Shown: positions 8,901 through 16,784 of the stretch, piece by piece
Layout: each line of letters begins with the position of its first letter
How positions within the stretch are numbered: position 1 is the first letter of the stretch
Assembly (NCBI RefSeq): GCF_003097135.1
Contig: NZ_QEQL01000002.1
Location: 1 to 64,000 of the forward strand
DNA from: Pseudomonas sp. URIL14HWK12:I12
GTDB taxonomy: Bacteria; Pseudomonadota; Gammaproteobacteria; Pseudomonadales; Pseudomonadaceae
Reading direction: 5' to 3'
Length of the DNA: 64,000 nucleotides
Position numbers and translations under genes: made by a program
Notes under the pieces: generated by a model
Database searches by the model: none
The model's input: only the letters and a program-made list of their open reading frames with translations
What the model was told of the DNA's origin: nothing

Positions 8901-9539
8901 ATGCACGACTTGCAAGAGCTGCTCGATAACAACGCCCGTTGGGCCGAGTCGATCAATGAAAGAGACCCTGAGTTCTTCGCCAAGCTCGCTCGCCAGCAAA
9001 CGCCGGAGTTTCTCTGGATCGGCTGTTCCGATGCGCGGGTGCCCGCCAACGAGATCGTCGGCATGCTGCCGGGCGACCTGTTCGTGCACCGCAATGTTGC
9101 CAACGTGGTGCTGCACACGGACCTGAATTGCCTGTCAGTGATCCAGTACGCGGTGGATGTATTGAAGGTCAAACATATTCTGGTCACCGGCCACTACGGT
9201 TGCGGCGGCGTGCGCGCCGCTATGCAGGACCAGCAGTTCGGCCTTATCGATGGCTGGCTGCGCAGCATCCGTGACCTGTATTACGTGCACCGGCATGACG
9301 TTGCCCAACTGCCCACCGAAGAGGCGCAGGTGGACCGCATGTGCGAACTGAACGTGATCCAGCAGGTGTCCAACGTCGCCCAGACCACCATCGTGCAGAA
9401 CGCCTGGCACCGGGGCCAGGCGTTGTCGATTCACGGTTGCATCTACGGTATCAAAGATGGCCGCTGGAAGAGCCTGGATACCAATATCAGCGGCCTGGAC
9501 CAATTGCCGCAGCAATATCGCCTGCGGCCGATCGGCTGA
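8901..9539 (+). CDS. can: Beta-class carbonic anhydrase
   Basis: A 212-residue cytoplasmic zinc enzyme interconverting CO2 and bicarbonate. The zinc and catalytic residues are all present: C42 and D44 in CSDARVP, H98 and C101 in GHYGCGGV, the same spacing as E. coli Can. The start is ATG 8901, which follows GAGGAG at 8888-8893; the longer frame from 8886 adds five residues and lacks a ribosome site. It ends 3 nt before the stop of the convergent gene. Confidence 0.95.
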   Translation: MHDLQELLDNNARWAESINERDPEFFAKLARQQTPEFLWIGCSDARVPANEIVGMLPGDLFVHRNVANVVLHTDLNCLSVIQYAVDVLKVKHILVTGHYGCGGVRAAMQDQQFGLIDGWLRSIRDLYYVHRHDVAQLPTEEAQVDRMCELNVIQQVSNVAQTTIVQNAWHRGQALSIHGCIYGIKDGRWKSLDTNISGLDQLPQQYRLRPIG

Positions 9540-9542
9540 CGC

Positions 9543-10709
9543 TCAGCGGTCTGCCGGCGCGGTAGCCGGCAGCGCCTGGCGCAGTTGGGTGGCACTGGCC
9601 TTGGCCTGGGGCGTGGTGCACTTGGCCTCGGCCTGCTGGGCGTTGAGGTTGCGGATCTGCGTATAGAACACCTCGCAGGTCTGGGTCGCCTGGGCCACCT
9701 GCCATTTGTTGGTGCAATCGCTGAGGGTGGTTTTCGGGTCGGCGCCTGGGTTCACGCCCATGCCGGCTTGCCAGCAGGCGGCGCTCAGGTCTTGCCCCAT
9801 CACCTTCAGGCCCACCGCATCGGCTTCCTGTTCGTTGCCTTTATAGGTTTCAGGGTCAGCGGCGTACCAGATGTAACTGGGGTGGTTGGCGCCCAACACC
9901 GCAACGGTCTGCCCAGGGGTAGGGCTGACGCTGCCCAGGCCCAATACGCCCACTTTAGCCCCGTATTGTTGCTGCACCCAGCTGCGCACCGGCGCACCGA
10001 AGGCGACCATCGGCAGGCTCTGGCCCTGCTGGCCGGCGGTGAGGTTCTGCACCATGCGGGTCTGATAGGGCGTGAAGTAGTTGTAGGTCTTGGCCAAGGT
10101 GTCGCCGGCGTTGGCAGGTGCGGCGATCGGCGCGATGTCTACGATCGTCTGGTATTGGGCAGTCTGCGCCTTGGGCACGCCGTTGAGCTGCAGCAAGGTG
10201 TCCCAGCGGTCGGTGGTCTTGGATTCCAGGTAATCCTGCGCCTGGGTCAGCGAGTAATCCGGCGGGAAGTGCAGCAGCTCTACGCTCTTGCGGTTTTCGA
10301 GCGCCATCCCCAAGGGCAGGAACAATGCCCAGTTGTAGGCCCAGCCACCGGCCTGGTTGAGTTCGTTGGCGCCTTGCCAGGCCAGGTCTCCCGCATCCAG
10401 CAGTTGCTGCAAGGGTGTTGCGTAGTCTTGTGGCACTTCGGTGATGCTGGCGCTCAGGTTGCCGTTGGTTTCGGTCACGGTGACCTGGGCGCTGGGGTAA
10501 CCGTCGCGCTGCACGCTCTGGGTCAGGTAGTGTTGCACTGTCTGTTCCAGCGTCCAGGGGCGGTAGCAGATTACCGAGCAATTGTTTGGGAAGGCGAACA
10601 AACGGGTCACGCGCTCGCGCGTACCCAGGTCCACTTGTGTATCGGCTTGAGCGGCGACGCTGGCCAGGGCCAGCCCGAGGGCAACAACAGCAGGAGAACA
10701 CTTGAGCAT
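9543..10709 (-). CDS. Secreted protein of unknown function
   Basis: A 388-residue protein with a clear signal peptide (MLKCSPAVVALGLALASVAAQA, cleavage probably after residue 22), so periplasmic or secreted. The mature part has several cysteines (NNCSVICYR near the N-terminus; SAACW, DCTNK, TQTCEV and AKCTT near the C-terminus) that could form disulfides. I recognise no domain or catalytic motif. The minus-strand AAGGAG about 10 nt upstream selects ATG 10709; the frame begins slightly earlier with TTG 10715. The start codon overlaps that of the divergent M15 peptidase gene by two bases. Confidence 0.85.
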   Translation of the reverse strand: MLKCSPAVVALGLALASVAAQADTQVDLGTRERVTRLFAFPNNCSVICYRPWTLEQTVQHYLTQSVQRDGYPSAQVTVTETNGNLSASITEVPQDYATPLQQLLDAGDLAWQGANELNQAGGWAYNWALFLPLGMALENRKSVELLHFPPDYSLTQAQDYLESKTTDRWDTLLQLNGVPKAQTAQYQTIVDIAPIAAPANAGDTLAKTYNYFTPYQTRMVQNLTAGQQGQSLPMVAFGAPVRSWVQQQYGAKVGVLGLGSVSPTPGQTVAVLGANHPSYIWYAADPETYKGNEQEADAVGLKVMGQDLSAACWQAGMGVNPGADPKTTLSDCTNKWQVAQATQTCEVFYTQIRNLNAQQAEAKCTTPQAKASATQLRQALPATAPADR

Positions 10710-10710
10710 G
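10707..10710. promoter_or_regulatory. Overlapping divergent start codons (CATG)
   Basis: The palindrome CATG provides ATG at 10708-10710 for the rightward peptidase gene and, on the other strand, ATG at 10709-10707 for the leftward secreted protein. Each gene's Shine-Dalgarno lies in the other's coding sequence: AGGAGA at 10692-10697 for the rightward gene, and CTCCTT at about 10719-10724 (AAGGAG on minus) for the leftward one. There is therefore no intergenic DNA between two divergently transcribed secreted-protein genes. Confidence 0.75.
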
Positions 10711-11310
10711 AGCAACCACTCCTTGTTGGCGAAGAAGCGGCATCATGGCGCAATCGCCCTGGCCTGGCTACTGGCGCTGCCAGGCTTTACGCAGGCCGCA
10801 CAGGACGGCCGGGGCCAGGCCGAGTTCGAACAGTGGCACAAAGGCGGGCAAGCTCAGCGGTTCAAGGCATATCTGGTCCAGGAGCATCTCGATCAGGTGG
10901 CGCCGTTGTATCAATTGCTGCGCAGCGCCAGCGACTGGCAGCGCTGCGGCGCAGAGCCTTTTGCAGTGCCGCCCGAAGCGCTGTGGCCCTCGGTCAAGCG
11001 CACCCTGGCGCTGCTCAAGACGCTGCGAGACAGCGGCGTCATCGGCGCTTTCGAGGTGGTCTCGGCTTATCGCTCCCCGGCGCTCAACCAGTGCGCCGGT
11101 GGCGCGGCCAACAGCGCGCACAGCCGCGCCTATGCGGTCGACCTCTGGTTGGGTGCACCGGCGCCGCAGCTATGCGCCTTCTGGAAGGCCCATGGCAAGG
11201 GCTGGGCGATGGGCCTGTCGCGTTACCCTTCCGGGCGTATCCATATCGACACTGCCGGCTACCGCACCTGGGGGCAGGACTATACCCGCGCCAGCGCCTT
11301 GTGCCAGTGA
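10708..11310 (+). CDS. M15-like D-Ala-D-Ala carboxypeptidase family protein
   Basis: A 200-residue protein with a signal peptide (WLLALPGFTQA, cleavage near residue 30). The mature part carries the zinc motif of the M15/VanX-YcbK fold: SAHSRAYAVDLW (SxHxxxxAxD, with Ala where Gly is usual) and RIHIDTAG, supplying His, Asp and His ligands; VVSAYRSP is the usual preceding strand. It probably cleaves or binds peptidoglycan peptides in the periplasm. AGGAGA at 10692-10697 precedes ATG 10708. The ribosome site and any promoter must lie inside the divergent gene. Confidence 0.82.
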   Translation: MSNHSLLAKKRHHGAIALAWLLALPGFTQAAQDGRGQAEFEQWHKGGQAQRFKAYLVQEHLDQVAPLYQLLRSASDWQRCGAEPFAVPPEALWPSVKRTLALLKTLRDSGVIGAFEVVSAYRSPALNQCAGGAANSAHSRAYAVDLWLGAPAPQLCAFWKAHGKGWAMGLSRYPSGRIHIDTAGYRTWGQDYTRASALCQ

Positions 11311-11312
11311 GT

Positions 11313-12254
11313 TCAGAAGCCCGGCACCGGGGTCAGTACCGGCCGGCCGGAGAAATGCGCCAGCAGGTTCTGCGTGACCATTTCTACCGTCGCGCGCACC
11401 GCCTCGGGCGACAGCCCCGCCAGGTGGGGCGTCAGCACGACGTTATTGAGCACTTTCAAGGCGTCGGGTACGTTGGGCTCGTCATCGAATACGTCCAGGC
11501 CCGCCCCGGCGAGCTCACCGGCTTGGAGGGCGGCCAGCAAGGCGGCCGTATCGACCACGCTCCCACGCGCGATATTGATCAGAAACCCGTTGGCACCCAA
11601 GGCTTGCAGGGCCTCGGCATCCACCAGCTGCTGGGTGTCGGAGCCGCCGGGCGTAGCAACGATCAGGAAATCGCTGTCCGCTGCCAGCGCCTTCACGCTA
11701 TCGTGGTAGCGGTAGTCGACATCGCTGCGCGGGCGGCGGTTGTGGTAGCTCACAGCCATGCCGAAACCCAGGCCGGCGCGCCTGGCGATCGCCACGCCTA
11801 CTGCGCCCAGGCCCAGCACGCCGAGCCGCTTGCCCGCCAGCGAGGGGCGCATGACCTTGCTCCACTCTCCCCGGCGTACCGAGGCATCGGCGCGCGGGAT
11901 ATCACGCACCAGCGCCAGCAGCAGGGCCATGGCATGGTCGGCGACGGTCGAAGCGTTGACGCCTGCGCCATTGGTGACCATGATGCCGCGCCTGCGTGCC
12001 GCCTCCAGGTCGACGTGCTCATAGCCGGCGCCGATCACGGTGATGATCTCAAGCTTTGGCAACGCATCGATCTCGTCGGCCCGCAAGCCCAGCGGGCCGC
12101 GGGTGAGCACGGCGTTGATGTGCTCGCCCTGTTGCGCGATCGCCTCGGCACGGGCCGCCGGGGTGGTGGCAAGGATGAGTTGGAAGCCGGCATTTTCCAG
12201 AATCGGCAGGTAATCACCGATCGTTTCCACCAGCACCAGAACCTTAGCGCTCAT
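11313..12254 (-). CDS. D-isomer-specific 2-hydroxyacid dehydrogenase
   Basis: A 313-residue NAD(P)-dependent dehydrogenase of the glyoxylate/hydroxypyruvate reductase type. The Rossmann motif GVLGLGAVG is at about 145-153. Catalytic residues are visible as Arg in NIARGSVVD, Glu in FDDEPNVP and His in LTPHLAGLS. HNRRPR after the second strand suggests NADPH preference. The substrate is probably a small 2-oxoacid. I use ATG 12254, preceded by GGAGAT on the minus strand; TTG 12260 would add two residues. It is convergent with the M15 peptidase gene, 2 nt between stops. Confidence 0.88.
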   Translation of the reverse strand: MSAKVLVLVETIGDYLPILENAGFQLILATTPAARAEAIAQQGEHINAVLTRGPLGLRADEIDALPKLEIITVIGAGYEHVDLEAARRRGIMVTNGAGVNASTVADHAMALLLALVRDIPRADASVRRGEWSKVMRPSLAGKRLGVLGLGAVGVAIARRAGLGFGMAVSYHNRRPRSDVDYRYHDSVKALAADSDFLIVATPGGSDTQQLVDAEALQALGANGFLINIARGSVVDTAALLAALQAGELAGAGLDVFDDEPNVPDALKVLNNVVLTPHLAGLSPEAVRATVEMVTQNLLAHFSGRPVLTPVPGF

Positions 12255-12339
12255 GGGCAATCTCCATTAAACCAGCCTTAGGGCAGCTTTAAATACCGCC
12301 TGCGTGTCGGCGGCGCAACCTGCTTCACCATTCAAACCT

Positions 12340-12353
12340 GAAGCTAAGGCTTC
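12340..12353 (+). other. Small hairpin in the terC leader
   Basis: GAAGC (12340-12344), loop TAAG, GCTTC (12349-12353) forms a perfect 5-bp stem ending 6 nt before the AAGGA ribosome site of the TerC gene. It could modulate translation initiation, but it is short and may be chance. Confidence 0.3.
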
Positions 12354-12370
12354 GATCCGAAGGAATCTTC

Positions 12371-13066
12371 ATGACGTGGTTCACTGATCCAGGTATCTGG
12401 ATCGCCCTGTTACAGATATTGGCCATCGACATTCTGCTGGGCGGCGACAACGCTGTAGTCATCGCCATGGCGTGCCGCCGCCTCCCCGAACAGAAGCGAA
12501 AGCAAGCCATCTGGGGCGGGATGCTGGGCGCCATTCTGGTGCGCATCGTGCTGCTGTTTTTCGCCATGCAGCTGCTTGCGCTGCCTTGGCTGAAGCTGCT
12601 GGGGGCGTTGTTGTTGCTATGGGTAGGCATCAAGCTCATCGGTGCGGGTGATGACGACGACGAGGTCGACGGTGGGGTGCGCCTGTGGACGGCGATCCGC
12701 ACCATCGTCATCGCCGATGTGGTGATGTCGCTGGATAACGTGATTGCAGTGGCAGCGGCCGGGCAGGGCAATCTCTGGCTGGTGTCGGCGGGGGTGCTGA
12801 TCAGCATCCCGCTGATCGTGCTTGGCAGCCGCCTGGTACTGGCACTGATGGACCGCTTTCCGTCAGTGGTGCTGCTCGGCGGCGCCCTGATTGGCTGGAT
12901 CGCCGGCGGCATGGGGGTTGCCGATCCCGCCTTGCATCGCTGGCTCCCGCCAATCCAGCCCTGGATGCATTACCTTGCCAGCGCTGCCGGCGCTGCGCTG
13001 GTACTGGCAATAGGGCTGGGCATGGCACGCTGGCGCGACCGCCAGCTTAAAAACGCAGCGCATTAG
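12371..13066 (+). CDS. TerC family integral membrane protein (YjbE type)
   Basis: A 231-residue inner-membrane protein with about seven hydrophobic segments. It carries the TerC motifs ILLGGDNAVVIAMA near residue 25 and VMSLDNVIAVAA near residue 120; the paired Asp-Asn residues sit within the membrane. A central acidic run GDDDDEVDGG forms a cytoplasmic loop. Family members export manganese or load it onto exoenzymes. I looked for a yybP-ykoY manganese riboswitch upstream and did not see its conserved core. AAGGA at 12360-12364 supports the start. The last 20 nt overlap the 3' end of the convergent phosphatase gene. Confidence 0.9.
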   Translation: MTWFTDPGIWIALLQILAIDILLGGDNAVVIAMACRRLPEQKRKQAIWGGMLGAILVRIVLLFFAMQLLALPWLKLLGALLLLWVGIKLIGAGDDDDEVDGGVRLWTAIRTIVIADVVMSLDNVIAVAAAGQGNLWLVSAGVLISIPLIVLGSRLVLALMDRFPSVVLLGGALIGWIAGGMGVADPALHRWLPPIQPWMHYLASAAGAALVLAIGLGMARWRDRQLKNAAH

Positions 13067-14738
13067 TCAGGTCACCCATCGGCACCTGCCCGCGCCCGGC
13101 CATGGCTTGGTCGCGGGCTTTGATGCCGTCGAGTGTTTCAAGGCCGAACACCCGAGTGATCAAGCGCAGGATCGAAGCGGTGTCGTAAACGGTGTGGTCC
13201 ACCATGCCCTTGCGTGCGAAGGGCGACACCACCAGTGCCGGGATCCGGGAGCCCGGCCCCCAGCGGTCGCCCTTCGGCGGCGCTACGTGATCCCACCAGC
13301 CGCCGTTTTCGTCCACCGTCACGACCACGACCATGTTCTTCCACTGTGGGCTTTCCATCAGCGTCTTCAGTGCGCGAACGATATGGCGATCGCCCGAAGC
13401 CACATCGGCGTAACCGGCGTGCAGGTTGAGGTTGCCTTGCGGCTTGTAGAAGGTCACGGCAGGCAGCTTGCCGGCTGCTGCATCGGCGAGGAACTTGTTG
13501 CTGCCAGGGTCATCGCCCAGGCCACCGTCGCGCAGGCGGCGCTGGCGCTCCTCGGGGTTTTCCGGGCCCTGTTGTTTGAAGTAGTTAAACGGTTGGTGGT
13601 GGTACTGGAAGTTGGGAATCTTCGGGATACCGCCGGAGTCCTTGAACTGATCGATGGTGGCTTGCCAGGCACCGGCGTACCAGGCCCAGTCGATGTTTTT
13701 CTTCGACAGCTTGTCGCCAATATGCTCGTGAGTCTGGGGCACTAGCACGTTGGGCAGGTCAGGCTTGGAGTAATCCGGCCGGTCGGTGTCCCGCAGCCAA
13801 GTGGGCCAGTAGGGCGGGGCCATGGTGTTGACCGCGTAACCGTCTGGGGTCAGCGCGCTGGGGCCGAACTGCGGCGGGCCATCCATTGCGCTGGCCGGGG
13901 ATTGGTCCAAGGGCTTGAGGCGGTAGTCCAGCGGGTCGTCGCTCACGAGTGTGGCAATCTGGCCCTTGGCCACCGAGTTGCGAGCGTTCGGGTACACCGG
14001 TGCGGTGGCGCTGACCAGGTACTGGTGATTGAGAAACGAGCCCCCGAAGGCCCCCTGGAAGAAGTTGTCGCACAGCACGAACTCTCGGGCCATGTCCCAC
14101 AGCTGCAGCGCGTACCGGCTCTGGTTGTAATAGCCCATGGTCAGGCCACCGGAATCGGCCCAGGCCACGAACATGTCGTTCTTGCCGCCATTGATCTGCA
14201 TCTGGTTCTGATAGAACACATGCCAGAGGTCGCGCGTTACCACGCCCATTGGCAGGTCTTCGCCCTGGGGGCCTTTGAGGGCGAAGGGTGCATTGGGCAG
14301 GTTCTGCTGGTATTGCGTGCCGTTGGGGTAGGTCACGCCTTCGACTGTCTGGGGGCCTAGCTGAACCGTCCCGCCCCACACTGGCGGCAGTTGCTTGAGC
14401 AGCTCGCCGTTACGGTCACGTTGTTGGTAATCGGCAGGCCGCAACTGGCCTAGCGGTTTCTCGGTACCGGGGAAGTCCGCGAACAGATTATTGAAGCTGC
14501 GGTTTTCAGCGTAGATGACCACGACGGTCTTGACGTTGGCCCGCAGCGCTGTGTCGAGCTCAGCGCCGCGCAACGGTGTGTCACTTGGGTTGGTGGCATT
14601 GCCCTTGCCGCCTTCGGTGGCACCGCAGGCGGCGAGGGTGGCGCCCGCGCCCACTACCGCGATACCGCCTAGAAAACGGCGGCGTGAGGTATCGGGCAGG
14701 GTGTGGGCAGGTGCATCGTCATCATGCTTGCGGCTCAT
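13047..14738 (-). CDS. AcpA/phospholipase C family phosphoesterase, Tat-exported
   Basis: A 563-residue exported hydrolase. The N-terminus has a twin-arginine signal (TSRRRFLGG, residues 18-26) followed by a hydrophobic stretch ending in LAACG, so it may also be lipidated. The phosphoesterase domain has VVVIYAENRSFNNLFADF near residue 72, HQYLVSATAP, and the C-terminal VVVTVDENGGWWDHVAPP, supplying the metal and catalytic Glu, Asn, Asp and His residues of the AcpA/PlcC superfamily. It probably releases phosphate from esters in the periplasm. A Pho box 54 nt upstream fits phosphate-starvation control. The start has CCGGAG ahead on the minus strand. Confidence 0.88.
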   Translation of the reverse strand: MSRKHDDDAPAHTLPDTSRRRFLGGIAVVGAGATLAACGATEGGKGNATNPSDTPLRGAELDTALRANVKTVVVIYAENRSFNNLFADFPGTEKPLGQLRPADYQQRDRNGELLKQLPPVWGGTVQLGPQTVEGVTYPNGTQYQQNLPNAPFALKGPQGEDLPMGVVTRDLWHVFYQNQMQINGGKNDMFVAWADSGGLTMGYYNQSRYALQLWDMAREFVLCDNFFQGAFGGSFLNHQYLVSATAPVYPNARNSVAKGQIATLVSDDPLDYRLKPLDQSPASAMDGPPQFGPSALTPDGYAVNTMAPPYWPTWLRDTDRPDYSKPDLPNVLVPQTHEHIGDKLSKKNIDWAWYAGAWQATIDQFKDSGGIPKIPNFQYHHQPFNYFKQQGPENPEERQRRLRDGGLGDDPGSNKFLADAAAGKLPAVTFYKPQGNLNLHAGYADVASGDRHIVRALKTLMESPQWKNMVVVVTVDENGGWWDHVAPPKGDRWGPGSRIPALVVSPFARKGMVDHTVYDTASILRLITRVFGLETLDGIKARDQAMAGRGQVPMGDLTNALRF

Positions 14739-14791
14739 GTCAGCGGCTCCGGAGATATTTCTAAATATTTCCGGGACGCTAACAATCAGGT

Positions 14792-14809
14792 ATGACGAAA
14801 CGGTGACAA
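14792..14809 (-). promoter_or_regulatory. Candidate Pho box (PhoB site) for the AcpA-type phosphatase
   Basis: Read on the minus strand: TTGTCAC, four bases CGTT, then TCGTCAT. This matches the PhoB direct-repeat consensus CTGTCAT-N4-CTGTCAT with the correct 11-nt period. It ends 53 nt upstream of the phosphatase ATG, and a weak -10-like TAGCGT lies 10 nt further on, the spacing used by PhoB promoters. It sits just past the stop codon of the upstream MFS gene. Confidence 0.7.
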
Positions 14810-14817
14810 ATGCCCGC

Positions 14818-16263
14818 TCACACCGGCGGTTTCTTATCCACAGTCACCGGCGCGTCGCTGGCCAGCAATTCGCGGGCTTCCTCTTCGCTGCCCACCGCCG
14901 GCGGCGAACCGCGAAGTGGCTTACCGGCAGTTTCATGCACCGTACGCATGGTCAGAATGCCGATCACGGCAGCGACCATCAGGTAGTAGGCCGGCACCAT
15001 GGGGTCGCCGGTCTTTTCTACCAGCCAGGCGGTGACCAGCGGGGTGGTGCCCCCGAACAGCGATACCGAAATGTTGAAAGCGATCGACAACGCGCTGTAA
15101 CGGATAGGCGTGTAGAACAGCGCCGGCAGCGTGGACGGCATGGAACTGGTGAAGCACGCCAACGCTATGCCCAACAGCATCAGGCCGAGGAAGATCAGCC
15201 CGTCATGGCCGCTGCCCACCAGTTTCAGGCATGGCACGGCCAGCACCAGCAGCGCAACGCACGCGCCTATGATCATTGGCTTGCGCCCGAGGCGGTCGCT
15301 GAAGTGCCCGCCCAGTACGTTGAGCGGCATCATCACCAGCATCACGATCAGGATCAGCAGCAGGCCCTTGGTTTCGGCATAGCCCATGGTGACCGACAGG
15401 TAGCTGGGCATGTAGGTCAGCAGCATGTAGTCAGTGACGTTGAACACCAGCACAAGGCCCACGCACTTGAGCAGCGCGCCGCGGTGCAGGGTGAATAGGT
15501 CGCGCAGCCGGTGCGCGGGTGCCTCGTCCTTGTTCTTGGCCATCGCCTCGTTGTGCGCCTGGAACGCCGGGGTCTCTTCCAGCTTCAGGCGCATGTAGAG
15601 GCCCAGCAGGCCCAGGGGGCCCGCGACGAAGAAGGGCACGCGCCAGCCCCAGTCCAGCAGTTGCTCGGCCGACAGCAGCGTCGTCAGCAGGGTAACGGTG
15701 CCAGCGCCGGCGATGTAGCCGGCGAGGGTGCCGAACTCCAACCAGCTGCCCATTCGCCCGCGCTTGGCATCGGTTGAATACTCGGCGATGAAGGTTGCAG
15801 CACCGCCGTACTCGCCGCCGGTAGAGAAACCCTGCACCAGGCGCGCCAGCAACAACAGGATCGGTGCCCAGATGCCGATGCTGGCATAACTGGGGATAAG
15901 GCCGATGCTGAACGTGCCCAGCGCCATCATGATCATGGTCAGGGCCAGGATCTTCTGCCGGCCGAACTTGTCGCCCAACGGGCCGAACACCATGCCGCCC
16001 AGCGGGCGAACAAGGAAGGCCACGGTAAAGGTGGCAAATGTCGCAATCAGCTGCGCGGCTGCATCCCCCTCGGGAAAGAACACCTTGCCCAAGGTCACTG
16101 CGATGTAGCCATATACGCCGAAGTCGAACCACTCCATCGCATTACCCAGCGCCGCGGCGCCGACAGCTCGCTTGAGCATCGCGTCGTCGACGACTGTCAG
16201 GTCCTGGGGTTTGACTTCGTGGCGGCGCTTGAACCAGCCAATGTGGGCATGATGCCGAGCCAT
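14818..16263 (-). CDS. proP: MFS transporter, metabolite:H+ symporter (ProP-like)
   Basis: A 481-residue inner-membrane protein with 12 predicted transmembrane helices. The metabolite:H+ symporter hallmarks are present: LGNAMEWFDFGVYGY in helix 1, GDKFGRQKIL in loop 2-3, LARLVQGFSTGGEYGGAA in helix 4-5, DRLGRKPM in loop 8-9. Close relatives include ProP (proline/glycine betaine) and ShiA/CitA-type carriers. The exact substrate is not readable, so the symbol is tentative. GAGGAGATC on the minus strand gives a strong start at 16263. Confidence 0.85.
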   Translation of the reverse strand: MARHHAHIGWFKRRHEVKPQDLTVVDDAMLKRAVGAAALGNAMEWFDFGVYGYIAVTLGKVFFPEGDAAAQLIATFATFTVAFLVRPLGGMVFGPLGDKFGRQKILALTMIMMALGTFSIGLIPSYASIGIWAPILLLLARLVQGFSTGGEYGGAATFIAEYSTDAKRGRMGSWLEFGTLAGYIAGAGTVTLLTTLLSAEQLLDWGWRVPFFVAGPLGLLGLYMRLKLEETPAFQAHNEAMAKNKDEAPAHRLRDLFTLHRGALLKCVGLVLVFNVTDYMLLTYMPSYLSVTMGYAETKGLLLILIVMLVMMPLNVLGGHFSDRLGRKPMIIGACVALLVLAVPCLKLVGSGHDGLIFLGLMLLGIALACFTSSMPSTLPALFYTPIRYSALSIAFNISVSLFGGTTPLVTAWLVEKTGDPMVPAYYLMVAAVIGILTMRTVHETAGKPLRGSPPAVGSEEEARELLASDAPVTVDKKPPV

Positions 16264-16451
16264 GGGGGGATCTCCTCTTTCAGTGAAGGGTATGACCCAG
16301 GCGGCGCGCCGAGAGTGCGATGAGCGAGCTAGTATTTATGAAAAAAAGCGTTGGTCGGCCAAAGGTTTGGGTGGGGGCGAGCACTGCACGGGGTGCGAAG
16401 GGGAGTAATTCGGCGCGAATGTGATGGCGATCGGGACGGCCAGAAACGACA

Positions 16452-16473
16452 AAGCCCACCGTGAGGTGGGCTT
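16452..16473 (-). terminator. Rho-independent terminator after tRNA-Met
   Basis: AAGCCCACC (16452-16460), loop GTGA, GGTGGGCTT (16465-16473) forms a 9-bp perfect stem just downstream of the leftward tRNA gene, followed on the minus strand by a short T run. Confidence 0.85.
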
Positions 16474-16487
16474 CGTGTTACAGCGTA

Positions 16488-16564
16488 TGGTGGCTACACA
16501 GGGACTTGAACCCCGGACCCCAGCATTATGAATGCTATGCTCTAACCAACTGAGCTATGTAGCC
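16488..16564 (-). tRNA. tRNA-Met (anticodon CAT, elongator type)
   Basis: The minus strand reads GGCTACATAGCTCAGTTGG at the 5' end, anticodon loop TTCATAA, T-loop GGTTCAAGTCC, and a 3' acceptor TGTGTAGCC with encoded ACCA. The acceptor stem GGCTACA pairs with TGTAGCC. Length is 77 nt including CCA. The first pair is G-C, so this is an elongator rather than initiator tRNA-Met. Confidence 0.95.
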
Positions 16565-16784
16565 AAGTGGCGCGCATTATTCGCGTTGGCCGGCGAGGTG
16601 TCAACCCTCTCGTTGAAATATTTCTTCAACCGATCAACGGGTTAGCCCGTTCACCCCCCAGCACTGCATTCATTCTGGATCCCGCCGATAAACGAACCAT
16701 GGCAGCGGTTCGCTTCTTGCAATGATTTCAATATGCCATGGCCCGATCCGCGCCGTGGCGCGGGTCCAGTGGAGAAGTTGACCT

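Noticed and set aside
9585..12281. An 898-codon open frame on the plus strand
   Set aside because: It is antisense to the unknown secreted protein and the hydroxyacid dehydrogenase and runs through the M15 peptidase gene in another frame. Composition is typical of a GC-rich shadow frame.
12255..12370. Possible yybP-ykoY manganese riboswitch before the TerC gene
   Set aside because: TerC genes often have one, but I do not find the conserved GGGGAGTAGC-type core; only a 5-bp hairpin is present.
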